This document shows positions 28,000 to 36,237 of a DNA stretch of 64,000 nt, piece after piece; position 1 is the first letter of the stretch, and each line of letters starts with the position of its first letter. Under the pieces are notes generated by a model that did not search any database, was not told the DNA's origin, and saw nothing but the letters and a program-made list of their open reading frames with translations. The position numbers were made by a program, and so were the translations under genes. This stretch comes from Anaerolineae bacterium. GTDB lineage: Bacteria; Chloroflexota; Anaerolineae; Aggregatilineales; UBA2796. The stretch spans positions 186,001-250,000 of the forward strand of contig JAHBVJ010000001.1 of NCBI GenBank assembly GCA_019637615.1, in the 5' to 3' direction.

Positions 28000-30057
28000 T
28001 TAGCCGCAGGTACTGCCGATATTCGGTAAATTAGTCGTTCCATACGCGTTAGGAAGAAGTTGTCCTGTGGAGGTCTGTACAGCATCAATGCGGAACAAAT
28101 CTCCCTCGTGTTGTTTGCTCATGACGATGGAAGTGCTCAGTTTGCTGCCACTAGCGGTAGGATTCGTGATCACCCATTGAGTTCCTGAACTGACATGTGT
28201 GATGATGAAATGAACTGGATTAGGCCAGTTATAGACATCCCACTCGAATTTATATTGGCGATTGTTTGCTGAGACAGCTAGGCAGCTTCCCGTAACATAT
28301 TGGAAGGCAGTGATCGGCCCCGGCAGCGGACAACTTAAGGCTTTCAAGGCTGACATGGTGCCAATATTGCTGCCGTTTACGTCCACAAGCTGTAACTTAT
28401 AGCTGGCAGGGTTATCCCCTGAGCTGAAGGTGATCTGCGTTGACGATGTGGTAACACCGCTGACGGATGCCCGTTGGACGTTGTCGGCGCGATATAGCTT
28501 GTAGCCCGCTACAATGCCATCGCCAGAGAAGGCTGTCCAGTTAAAGACAGCGGAAGTAAACCCTGTGGGAGTTAGAGCACTGCATGTGATGCTAGTAATT
28601 GCTGGCGCGACGAGCGCGGGGCAGTTTACCAATACCTGTGTAGAAGCAACTGAATAAAGTCTGCCAGTCGCTGCGCTTACATAGGCAAAAATGGTGTATG
28701 CGCCACTTGAACCGCTGCCTACCGTAACGGTGTACTGGGTAGTCAGGCTGCTTGGAATGTCGATTGTGCTTCCAGTATTGTTGTCCTGCAACAGATAGCC
28801 AGAAGCATCCATGGACTGGTTCCACATGAGCGTGACTCTGCCGTTATAACACTGCTGTGGAGTGGGCCAACGGAAATTCTGGACTTGCGCAGGCTGCACG
28901 GCAGGCGCGGCACAATTGACGTCAACCACGTTTGAAGGAAGTCCCATAAGCGACTGATCGGCGGCTACGGCTTGAATCAGATACTGTGCGGGGTTATCCG
29001 CTGGTACACTGAATATCCATTGTCCCGAACTGGTTAATGCGCCTGCACTCACATAGTAAGTCTTGATTTGTTGTGGAGATACGCGAATGAGGGCATATCC
29101 TGCAACAGCCGCATCGGCTTCCGTGGGCGTCCATGCTAATCCAATTCCCCCCGCAATACAGGTTGCCTGTAAATTTAAGGGTTGAACGGCGTTGCAAGTC
29201 GCGGTAATCAAGACACCATCGCTCTCGGCCTCATGCGTGCCAGTATTGGTGAATGCCTTGAGCATGAAAACATGCGATGCATCAAAACCAACATATACGG
29301 AAATAGTGGTTGTGGATGATGGTGTAATGTCCCCGGTGCCCGTGACACGCGTAATTCCATCTGACTCATATAAACGGTAACCTGTCGCCACTTGCACATT
29401 CCATGTGAGGGTAGCGTATCCGTTATTGCACATCGCAGCCGCCGACGCTGGTTGCTGCGTGAAGCCGGTTGGGGTAGCGGGCTTGGCGGCGGGTGGAACA
29501 CTGCACTGATCTGTGACAGCGCCGGAAGTCTTAGGAACGCCGTCACCACGCACGACTTCTTTGGCTTGGGCTTTGACAGTAATGGAGTCACCGAACAACG
29601 CTCTTGTGACCGGCATCAGGGTGTCAACTTTGTAGGAAACGTTAAAAACAACCGTTGCTCCCTTGATCGGTACCCCATTTACCCATGTGGTTGTCCAATC
29701 AGACACCGTCTGCGGTTCTACGCGGAGTTCCTCGAACCGATTGCAGGCAAGATCGTCATTTTCGTTCAACATCCGTCCCACGACACTGTTCGTGCCTTGG
29801 CAAGCCGGATCAATGGATTCAGTATCAGTCGCGCTGGGGATGCAGCCCGGATACGCTGCCGCCCAATGTGCCCCTTCACTGATGATGCTGTTGAGCGAAA
29901 CGGCGGTAAAGAACGCACGCCCCAAATCGACCAAGCCACCGATCAGCAGCAGAAGAATGGGGAGTACAAGCGCGAATTCAACCAGACTTTGACCGCGCGC
30001 ACCGCGCTTCTTGAGTTGTGTGCGCTGCTTAAGCTGCTGACGTGACACAATTTTCAT
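28000..30057 (-). CDS. TadE-like protein with fibronectin-type repeats
   Basis: A 685-residue protein from the ATG at 30057, which follows GGAG. The upstream part of the frame (to 30108) overlaps the previous gene and has no site. The N-terminus carries a TadE-like pilin-type helix with GQSLVEFALVLPILLLLIGG (about 23-42). The rest is a chain of about five fibronectin-type III-like beta modules with conserved Cys. The TadE-like protein in the next frame upstream shares the same N-terminal motif. TadE proteins are minor pseudopilins of the tight-adherence apparatus; the fused modules suggest a surface-exposed tip or adhesin. No TadA ATPase lies in the window. Confidence 0.82.
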   Translation of the reverse strand: MKIVSRQQLKQRTQLKKRGARGQSLVEFALVLPILLLLIGGLVDLGRAFFTAVSLNSIISEGAHWAAAYPGCIPSATDTESIDPACQGTNSVVGRMLNENDDLACNRFEELRVEPQTVSDWTTTWVNGVPIKGATVVFNVSYKVDTLMPVTRALFGDSITVKAQAKEVVRGDGVPKTSGAVTDQCSVPPAAKPATPTGFTQQPASAAAMCNNGYATLTWNVQVATGYRLYESDGITRVTGTGDITPSSTTTISVYVGFDASHVFMLKAFTNTGTHEAESDGVLITATCNAVQPLNLQATCIAGGIGLAWTPTEADAAVAGYALIRVSPQQIKTYYVSAGALTSSGQWIFSVPADNPAQYLIQAVAADQSLMGLPSNVVDVNCAAPAVQPAQVQNFRWPTPQQCYNGRVTLMWNQSMDASGYLLQDNNTGSTIDIPSSLTTQYTVTVGSGSSGAYTIFAYVSAATGRLYSVASTQVLVNCPALVAPAITSITCSALTPTGFTSAVFNWTAFSGDGIVAGYKLYRADNVQRASVSGVTTSSTQITFSSGDNPASYKLQLVDVNGSNIGTMSALKALSCPLPGPITAFQYVTGSCLAVSANNRQYKFEWDVYNWPNPVHFIITHVSSGTQWVITNPTASGSKLSTSIVMSKQHEGDLFRIDAVQTSTGQLLPNAYGTTNLPNIGSTCG

Positions 30058-30067
30058 CGCCCTACTC

Positions 30068-30631
30068 CTACAGTCCCAAGCCGCCGGGGTAAATCGTGCG
30101 GGAGGCATCTATCTGAATTGGTAATCCATTGGGAAATAACGCACCAAAAACGGGAGTCAGGAACCGTATGTTGACATTTGCATAGATAACGATGCGGTCT
30201 CCTGTGAAAATCTGTGTCCGAGGTTGGGCACTGACTGCACCTATCGGAATATAGTTGTTGTAAAAGGTGATATTGGTGGCATTCGTCGCACAGAACGCGA
30301 TTTTGTGCGTTTCGCTTTCATCGACCGGACGCCCGTCATCATAGACGATCGTAATCTGGTCAGCGCGGATACCCGAATGGATCGCCATTGTCATCAATTT
30401 GGTTCGTATCCCGTCGCACTGTTGATATTGCGGAATGGCACTGTAACCAGAAACAGAACCATACCGCAGTGCTTCACGGAGACCGTTGTAGAGCTGGCTG
30501 TAGTTATAGACCATCCAACCAAGGTCGATGATGCCCGCTACGAGCATAAAAAAGATGGGCATAACCAGTGCGAATTCCACTAGCCCTTGGCCTCTGGTGA
30601 CGCGTTTGCTTGCTGTTCTTTTGAGTTTCAT
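30068..30631 (-). CDS. TadE-like minor pseudopilin
   Basis: A 187-residue protein with the ATG at 30631 preceded by GGAGG at 7 bases; a GTG at 30643 opens a longer but worse frame. It has the GQGLVEFALVMPIFFMLVAG helix of the TadE family and a short polar periplasmic part. It starts 13 bp after the TadG-like gene and ends 10 bp before the start of the TadE/fibronectin gene, so all three form one operon. Family membership is clear from the motif and length. Confidence 0.86.
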   Translation of the reverse strand: MKLKRTASKRVTRGQGLVEFALVMPIFFMLVAGIIDLGWMVYNYSQLYNGLREALRYGSVSGYSAIPQYQQCDGIRTKLMTMAIHSGIRADQITIVYDDGRPVDESETHKIAFCATNATNITFYNNYIPIGAVSAQPRTQIFTGDRIVIYANVNIRFLTPVFGALFPNGLPIQIDASRTIYPGGLGL

Positions 30632-30644
30632 GTCGTCCTCCACG

Positions 30645-32222
30645 TCAGTTGATCAGTTCCGTCGATGGGAACGGCTGCACCCACACGTCAGGATTAAATA
30701 GGAACTGCCAAGAGTTACCGTTCAGATAGACGCTGTAGGTAATGACGCCTTCTGAGAAATTGCTGCCGCCCGATGTGTTGCCGGAGAAATAAATCTGACC
30801 CCACGGTACGTAAGTGATGCCGTGATACTGTGTGTTGTTATTCTCCGCACGGAAAATCCAGTTATTGGGGTCAGTTCCGCAGCGACGTTCCGTCCCAACA
30901 CCATATGCGGCAACTGATCCCGGCGTTCCGCCTGCCAGATCGCCCCCTGCTAGGATGGAAATGTTCATTGCTAAACCGGAAATCTTGAGGTTACGACCAC
31001 TTGGGCCGTTGCCTGCCGACCAGAAATCATGGTTGGCATCCAGATTATTGAAGCGACCGTTGATGATCAGCGTAACGCCTTCCCAATCTTGTGTTCCGGC
31101 GGGGATGGTGAGATCACCCTCCACATAGAAGATGCCGCGTTTACCTTGGTTATAGAGCGTATTGATGGCGTTGGCGGCAGTGCCGGGGGTGATGTCGCCG
31201 GGAATGTAAAAATAGAATTCCTGAGGAGCTAATCCAAACATCCGTAGCAATAGATAGCGACGGTACATCTCACCAATTGGGGTGGCAGGACGGAAATGGC
31301 GGGCCTCTAACTTCTCGATCACGGAGGTGCCATCAGGTTGTCTGACCGCGATCCGTGCCCACTGGGGAATACCCGGCGAAGATTTGCCACTCGGTGGAAT
31401 ATAAACTGCACCATTATTGAATTTATTGCCGCCGCCAGCGAGCGGATTACCTGTCGTCATCGTATAGGGGCCATCAATGGGGCCTGTCCCCGCGATAACG
31501 CGCGCTTCAACGTTTCCGTAAAAGTCACTGGCATTTACGGAACCAACTGCCAAACTGCCATCTACATAGACGCCACTGAGGAATTTTGCTGAATTGGTAT
31601 CGGCATAATGATGTGCGATGCGGTTGGTCAAATTGTCACATTCCGCACCAGCCGTGAAGATTGATGTCGTATTATCGTCGTAATGTTCGTACCGGACGTT
31701 AATGGTAGCAGTGCTGGGAGCTTCCGCTGTCAATTCCCGCAGTCCGATGAGACCGGCGAAGAATGTCTGGAACAACACCTGCGTGCGCACCTTGATGGCG
31801 GCTGTACCCGTATAAATAGGTTGCACAGGATTATTTTCAATTACGCCTAAAATCTGACCTGTGGAATTAACCCACCATGCCTGTACATTCCCATTGATTT
31901 CGTTGGCGTTCGTGCCGTCAGTATCTGGAATGCCGTTTTGTTCCGCGATTTTGTTGATCTGGCGTAGTACAGCGGCGCTGTCGATATTCGTAGGCGGGAC
32001 ACCACCATTTGCATCCGCAGCTGCGTAGATGAGGTTAGCGAATTGATAGATGCCAGCGAGCGCCGCCATATCAGACGCATTCTGCGACATGCGGCGTTGC
32101 GAATAGAAGCGACCAACATCAACTGCCAGCGCAGTGAAGCCGATTAGCCCAACCATGAACAATGCCATGAGTACTATGACCTGTCCGCTTTGTGCTCGTC
32201 TATAGGTGCGCATGGTATTCAT
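30645..32222 (-). CDS. TadG-like Flp pilus-assembly protein
   Basis: A 525-residue protein. The ATG at 32222 follows GGAG at 7 bases; a GTG at 32234 gives a longer frame. The N-terminal helix (GQVIVLMALFMVGLIGFTALAVDVGRFY) followed by SQNASDMAALAG is the TadG hallmark. A long extracytoplasmic domain with Asn/Gly-rich beta segments completes it. TadG-like proteins sit with TadE in pilus or secretion clusters. The TadE and TadE/fibronectin genes lie immediately downstream. No gene upstream belongs to the cluster. Confidence 0.83.
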   Translation of the reverse strand: MNTMRTYRRAQSGQVIVLMALFMVGLIGFTALAVDVGRFYSQRRMSQNASDMAALAGIYQFANLIYAAADANGGVPPTNIDSAAVLRQINKIAEQNGIPDTDGTNANEINGNVQAWWVNSTGQILGVIENNPVQPIYTGTAAIKVRTQVLFQTFFAGLIGLRELTAEAPSTATINVRYEHYDDNTTSIFTAGAECDNLTNRIAHHYADTNSAKFLSGVYVDGSLAVGSVNASDFYGNVEARVIAGTGPIDGPYTMTTGNPLAGGGNKFNNGAVYIPPSGKSSPGIPQWARIAVRQPDGTSVIEKLEARHFRPATPIGEMYRRYLLLRMFGLAPQEFYFYIPGDITPGTAANAINTLYNQGKRGIFYVEGDLTIPAGTQDWEGVTLIINGRFNNLDANHDFWSAGNGPSGRNLKISGLAMNISILAGGDLAGGTPGSVAAYGVGTERRCGTDPNNWIFRAENNNTQYHGITYVPWGQIYFSGNTSGGSNFSEGVITYSVYLNGNSWQFLFNPDVWVQPFPSTELIN

Positions 32223-32396
32223 GCTTGACTCCACGTAATGGTTACATCATTGTCTAATCCGCTTATCGAGTGTTAAGAAGAAAGGTTACGGGCGGGGATA
32301 ATCAATACATTCTCTATAAATAACGATTGCATAACAATGTATCCAACTGCAAATAAGCATTCGCAAGGGTCACTTTTGGTGAAGCCAATTAATTAA

Positions 32397-32422
32397 CCTG
32401 AGTTTTGGATAAGGATAGGACA
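32397..32422 (+). repeat. IS982 left terminal inverted repeat
   Basis: Begins CCTGAGTTTTGGATAAG and matches the right end at 21 of 26 positions when reversed. Confidence 0.85.
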
Positions 32423-33350
32423 CCGGCGGAGAAAACGGTATCTTTGAGTTACCACACCAAAAGAACCATACCGAAGGTGTCCCATGCCACAGCCCACCGC
32501 AACGGCGATGTCGATGATTTTTGCCAACAGCTACGGCGTGAGCAAGCCGCTTTGCCTAAACGGAGCGGTCAACGTCAACGACGCAGTGGGTTGTGCGAGA
32601 GCGAAATCATGACCATCCTCATCCATTTTCATCAGTCGCACTATCGTGACTTCAAAGCCTACTATCGGCAGTACGTGTGTCGGCACTTGACGGCAGAATT
32701 TCCGGCTTGGTCAGCTATTCCCGCTACGTGACGTTGTTGGCAATGGGTGAGTTATGCCCTGACGGCCTATGCATGTAGTCGCCAACGCCGTGCAGCGGCA
32801 TCTCGTTCGTGGATTCAACACCGTTACGGGTTCGTCACAACCGACGTATCCAGCGCCACAAGGTCTTTAAGGGCTGGCGGCACGCGGTCAGAGTTCGACG
32901 GGCTGGTACTTCGGCTTCAAGCTGCATCTGGTCGTTGAATCACCTTGGCGAGTTAGTCGCTTTCAGGTTGACGGTGCAATGTCGATGACCACGACCGCTG
33001 CCAATCGCCAAGTCATTATTCGGCAAACTGTTTGGGGACAAAGGCTATGTCTCTCAACCGGGCTGTTATCAACTCTGGCAAGACGGCGCAACTCGTCACC
33101 AAGTTACGCACTAACATGAAAACCGTCTTATCCCGCCTATTGACCGTCTGTTGCTCAGAAAGCGCTTTATCAATGAAACCATCAATGACCAATCCTCAAG
33201 AACATCTCGCAGATTGAGATTCGCGCCATCGTAGTCCACGTAACTTCGTACTCAACCTGTTAGCGGGGTTGATTGCTTACACCTTTCAAGACAAAAAGCC
33301 GTCCTTGCACTTCACTTCCGACGAGCTTGCTGCTCTTGTTGCTTGTCCCT
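32405..33350 (+). pseudogene. IS982 transposase remnant
   Basis: The transposase reading frame is broken into at least three pieces (32405-32731, 32747-32938 and 33032-33217), joined only by frame changes. Conserved blocks appear in correct order along the plus strand. Not translatable into a functional enzyme. Confidence 0.8.
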
Positions 33351-33369
33351 AACTTATCCGAAACTCAGG
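33344..33369 (-). repeat. IS982 right terminal inverted repeat
   Basis: Read on the minus strand it begins CCTGAGTTTCGGATAAG, matching the left end. Next to it is the second TTAATTAA target copy at 33370-33377. Confidence 0.85.
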
Positions 33370-33540
33370 TTAATTAACCATGATGAAAATAAGGGATGGT
33401 CACAAGCCCTAGAGAATTTTCAGTGGAACCGCTGTGGAGACATGCATCGTTATCACACAAATCAAAATCGCGATTCCATTTGATTAGAGGTGTAGTGAGG
33501 CGCTTATACCCGTCAAAAACATCTTACCTGCTGCCAAAAC

Positions 33541-33910
33541 AGTCCGAGCCAACCTATAAGCCGCTTTCTGTTCGCTTGCGCGTGATGATCATCTCTCTGG
33601 GACGCCAGTCACCCGGACGCCTCCTGCAACTTACCCGAAGCTGATAACGGGACGAGCAGCCCCTCGCTTCTGCTTAGTCTTGCTCCCAGTGGGGTTTGCC
33701 TAGCTGCCGACATTGCTGCCGACACTGGTGGTCTCTTGCACCACCGTTTCACCCTCACCTCTTGCGAGGCAATACACATCTCTGTGGCACTATGCCGTCG
33801 GGTCGCCCCGCCTAGCCGTTAGCTAGCACTGTGCTCGATGGAGAGCGGACTTTCCTCACCTCATGGCGGCGAACCGTTCATAAAGCGCGATCATCTGGTC
33901 AACTCGGACG
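33541..33910 (-). ncRNA. rnpB: RNase P RNA (class A)
   Basis: Catalytic RNA of RNase P, which trims tRNA 5' ends. On the minus strand the sequence has GAGGAAAGTCCG (5' conserved region), GGGTGAAACGGTGG with AAGAGACCACC (P8/P10-12 area), and ACAGAAAGCGGCTTATAGG (3' conserved region). The two ends pair in a 13-bp P1 helix (GTCCGAG at the 5' end with CTCGGAC at the 3' end, extended by wobble pairs), which fixes the limits to within a few bases. About 370 nt is normal for this class. The TACAAT box at 33916-33921 lies 7 bases upstream. A 249-bp frame across its 3' half is a chance open frame. Confidence 0.95.
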
Positions 33911-33915
33911 GTTTC

Positions 33916-33944
33916 ATTGTAGCAGAAGCCAGCGTCTAGTTCGA
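33916..33944 (-). promoter_or_regulatory. rnpB promoter
   Basis: Minus-strand TACAAT at 33916-33921, 7 bases before the predicted RNA 5' end, with a weak TCGAAC at the -35 distance (17-base spacer). The -35 overlaps the end of the gene at 33936. Confidence 0.5.
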
Positions 33945-34568
33945 TGGTGGCTTCTGGCGATCTACAACGCGAAATGAATTGAGGAATTTATCAGCAGTGC
34001 TTGGATCATGATAATCGTTCGGCAGCGTCAATACGATCTGATAGGTGGATTTGCCAACGATGTAAACATTGCCGCGCAGTGTTTGCTCTGCATTTGAGGC
34101 GAGGATCGACTGCCCGATGTAATTACCTAACTTGATGTCTGTGTAGGTAGGATTATCCATATGGGCACTGCGCAGCACGCCACGTTTAGCGCCATCGATG
34201 ATGAAATTGATCACCAATGCGGGCAATTCGCCGCCGGGGACGAGATTGGCATAATCCACAAATGATACCGCATAGTTCACTCCATCGACTTCTGACTCGT
34301 AGCGCACGATGGTGATGTTGCCAAACGGTGTGCTCGCGGTAGACGTGGTGCGCACGGGCGTACACGGGAAAGCCGCTGCGAAGCCATCTTCCACGCTTTC
34401 GAAATCGGATTTGAGCACATCGCCTGTTTTACATACGACGGACTGCGGTGTGGCAGAATCAGATACGAAGGTGAAGGATCGGGCAACCAAGAAGGCGGCT
34501 GTGCCACATAGAAAAATGGCGATTGACAATAAAAGTACGAATCGGCGCACCATAGAGCGTTTCAACAT
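33936..34568 (-). CDS. Single-helix exported protein, unknown
   Basis: A 210-residue protein with an N-terminal signal anchor or signal peptide (about 9-31, VLLLSIAIFLCGTAAFLVA) and a soluble alpha/beta domain with two Cys (CKTG and FPCTP) and a conserved-looking end LTLPNDYHDPS. It has no recognised family. Its stop codon region overlaps the rnpB promoter, so readthrough into rnpB is possible. Its only close neighbour upstream is mntH, 103 bp away. Confidence 0.7.
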   Translation of the reverse strand: MLKRSMVRRFVLLLSIAIFLCGTAAFLVARSFTFVSDSATPQSVVCKTGDVLKSDFESVEDGFAAAFPCTPVRTTSTASTPFGNITIVRYESEVDGVNYAVSFVDYANLVPGGELPALVINFIIDGAKRGVLRSAHMDNPTYTDIKLGNYIGQSILASNAEQTLRGNVYIVGKSTYQIVLTLPNDYHDPSTADKFLNSFRVVDRQKPPSN

Positions 34569-34671
34569 CTGGACACAGGCATGCTAAATTGAGCAACGTA
34601 CACAAGAATACCTCACCCGTGAACGCGTGGTGAGGTATTCATCAGAAGTTAAGGCAATAACAGTGTTGAGA

Positions 34672-36048
34672 TTATGCTCCGCCGCTCAGGGTTTGGAACA
34701 ACAGGTAGCCGTTGAAGACGATGATGATCAGTGTCACGCTCCACGCCGCGATCTGCATCAGACGCGTATTGGTGAATACGCCCATCTTGGCGCGTTCGCT
34801 CGTAAACTGTACCAACGGCACCACCGCGAAGGATAGTTGCAGCGACAGGATCACCTGACTGAGGATCAGCAGTTCACCAGTGCCACGTTCTCCATACAGC
34901 GCCGTCACAATCACGGCGGGGACGATGGCGATCAGGCGGGTCAGCAAACGGCGCACCCACGGCTTGAGGTGAATGTCAACGAACCCTTCCATCACGATCT
35001 GTCCTGCCATCGTGCCCGTCAGGGTCGAATTCTGACCGGAGGCCAGCAGCGCGACGGCGAACATGATGCTGGCGAGTGAGACGCCGAGCACGGGCGAGAG
35101 GAGCTGATACGCATCGTTGATGTCGGCTACATTCTCGTTGGCGGTGCCGTGAAACGCTGCGGCTGACAGCACCAAGATCGCGCCGTTGATGAAGAAGGCC
35201 AGCATGAGCGAGGCCGTCGAGTCGATGGTCGCGAACTTGATCGCCTTGCGCTTGCCTGCTACCGTTGGTTCGATGGTACGTGTCTGCACGATGCTGGAGT
35301 GCAAGTACAGGTTGTGCGGCATCACCGTTGCGCCCAGAATACCAATCGCAATATACAGCGCCGATGGATTGAAGATGATTTCTGAAGAAGGTACCAGCCC
35401 TGCGAACATCGCGGGCACAGAGGGTTGCGCAAGGATCAATTCGTAGGCGAAGCACACACCGATGACCAAAATCAAGCTAGCAACCAACGCTTCGACGTAA
35501 CGGAAGCCTTTGTGCTGCAAGAACAGTACAACAAGCACATCACTCGCCGTTATCAGCACACCTACGATTAGTGGGATACCAAATAGTAAATGGATGGCGA
35601 TGGCGGAACCGATGACTTCAGCCAAGTCACAGGCGGCAATAGCGATCTCACACAATATCCACAGGAACAACACCACTGGTCGCGAATAATGATCGCGGCA
35701 AGCCTGTGCCAAATCGCGCCCTGTCACAATGCCCAACTTCAGTGATAAATGTTGCAGCAGGATCGCCATCAGGTTGGAGATCAAGATTACCGAAAGGAGC
35801 AGATAGCCGAACTTCGCGCCACCCGCCAGATCGGTTGCCCAGTTGCCCGGATCCATATAGCCAACAGCCACCATCATGCCGGGGCCAACATAGGCCAGCA
35901 AGGTACGCCAGAAGCCTTTATTTTGCGGTACACGGATCGAAGCATGTACTTCGGGGAGCGAAGGTGCCGTACGTTGCTTGCGCCAGCCTGACTCGGGTTG
36001 GCTGATATTGGGCTGTACAGTGGTCTGTCCTAGTGGCTGTTCAAGCAT
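34672..36048 (-). CDS. mntH: NRAMP-family Mn(II)/Fe(II) transporter
   Basis: A 458-residue NRAMP transporter with eleven predicted membrane helices. The metal-site helices carry DPGN (GYMDPGNWATD, helix 1) and MPHN (ATVMPHNLYLHS, helix 6), which define proton-coupled divalent metal import. An extended N-terminus of about 45 residues precedes helix 1. The ATG at 36048 has no strong ribosome site. A large operator-like dyad lies at 36077-36104, as expected for a DtxR/MntR-type regulator, although no such regulator is in the window. Together with the P1B-4 exporter at 19978-21945 the segment holds both import and export of divalent metal. Confidence 0.95.
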   Translation of the reverse strand: MLEQPLGQTTVQPNISQPESGWRKQRTAPSLPEVHASIRVPQNKGFWRTLLAYVGPGMMVAVGYMDPGNWATDLAGGAKFGYLLLSVILISNLMAILLQHLSLKLGIVTGRDLAQACRDHYSRPVVLFLWILCEIAIAACDLAEVIGSAIAIHLLFGIPLIVGVLITASDVLVVLFLQHKGFRYVEALVASLILVIGVCFAYELILAQPSVPAMFAGLVPSSEIIFNPSALYIAIGILGATVMPHNLYLHSSIVQTRTIEPTVAGKRKAIKFATIDSTASLMLAFFINGAILVLSAAAFHGTANENVADINDAYQLLSPVLGVSLASIMFAVALLASGQNSTLTGTMAGQIVMEGFVDIHLKPWVRRLLTRLIAIVPAVIVTALYGERGTGELLILSQVILSLQLSFAVVPLVQFTSERAKMGVFTNTRLMQIAAWSVTLIIIVFNGYLLFQTLSGGA

Positions 36049-36076
36049 GATAGTCTCTCAGGGTTTCAGTTTCTCT

Positions 36077-36104
36077 CCAGTCTAATTTAGACTGGTCTAA
36101 TTTA
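36077..36104. promoter_or_regulatory. Operator dyad upstream of mntH
   Basis: Three GTCTAA/TTAGAC half-sites form overlapping palindromes: a perfect 9-bp pair around one base at 36077-36095, and TTAGAC-TG-GTCTAA at 36087-36100. The position and symmetry fit a DtxR/MntR-type metalloregulator; the regulator is not seen here. Confidence 0.65.
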
Positions 36105-36180
36105 TGGAGAGTGTAACGCTTGAAATAAAAATTGTCAAGCGCAATTTTTTCTTTTTATCACTTAAATACAAAACTGCACA

Positions 36181-36209
36181 TTGGTTCTACTGTCGCAGTG
36201 TGGTAAAAT
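36181..36209 (+). promoter_or_regulatory. Likely dnaX promoter
   Basis: TTGGTT (36181-36186) and TAAAAT (36204-36209) with a 17-base spacer, about 29 bases before the dnaX GTG. The longer open frame begins inside this promoter, so its start is wrong. Confidence 0.5.
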
Positions 36210-36237
36210 TAGCCCGATCAAGAAGATGAGGTGCATC

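Larger units (their letters stand above)
32397..33369 (+). mobile_element. Decayed IS982-family insertion sequence
   Basis: A 973-bp element with imperfect 26-bp terminal inverted repeats (21 of 26 positions match) and an 8-bp direct repeat TTAATTAA on each side (32389-32396 and 33370-33377). Broken transposase pieces in several frames give DDFCQQL, EIMTILIHFHQSHYRDFK, SFVDSTPLRVRHNRRI, KLFGDKGYVSQ, NETINDQ and NLLAGLIAY, in IS982 order. DDE positions can still be seen, but frameshifts and stops make it inactive. It interrupts the stretch between the Tad-like cluster and rnpB. Confidence 0.85.

Noticed and set aside
33396..33644. 82-codon plus-strand frame
   Set aside because: It overlaps the RNase P RNA, which explains the sequence, and has no protein-family resemblance.
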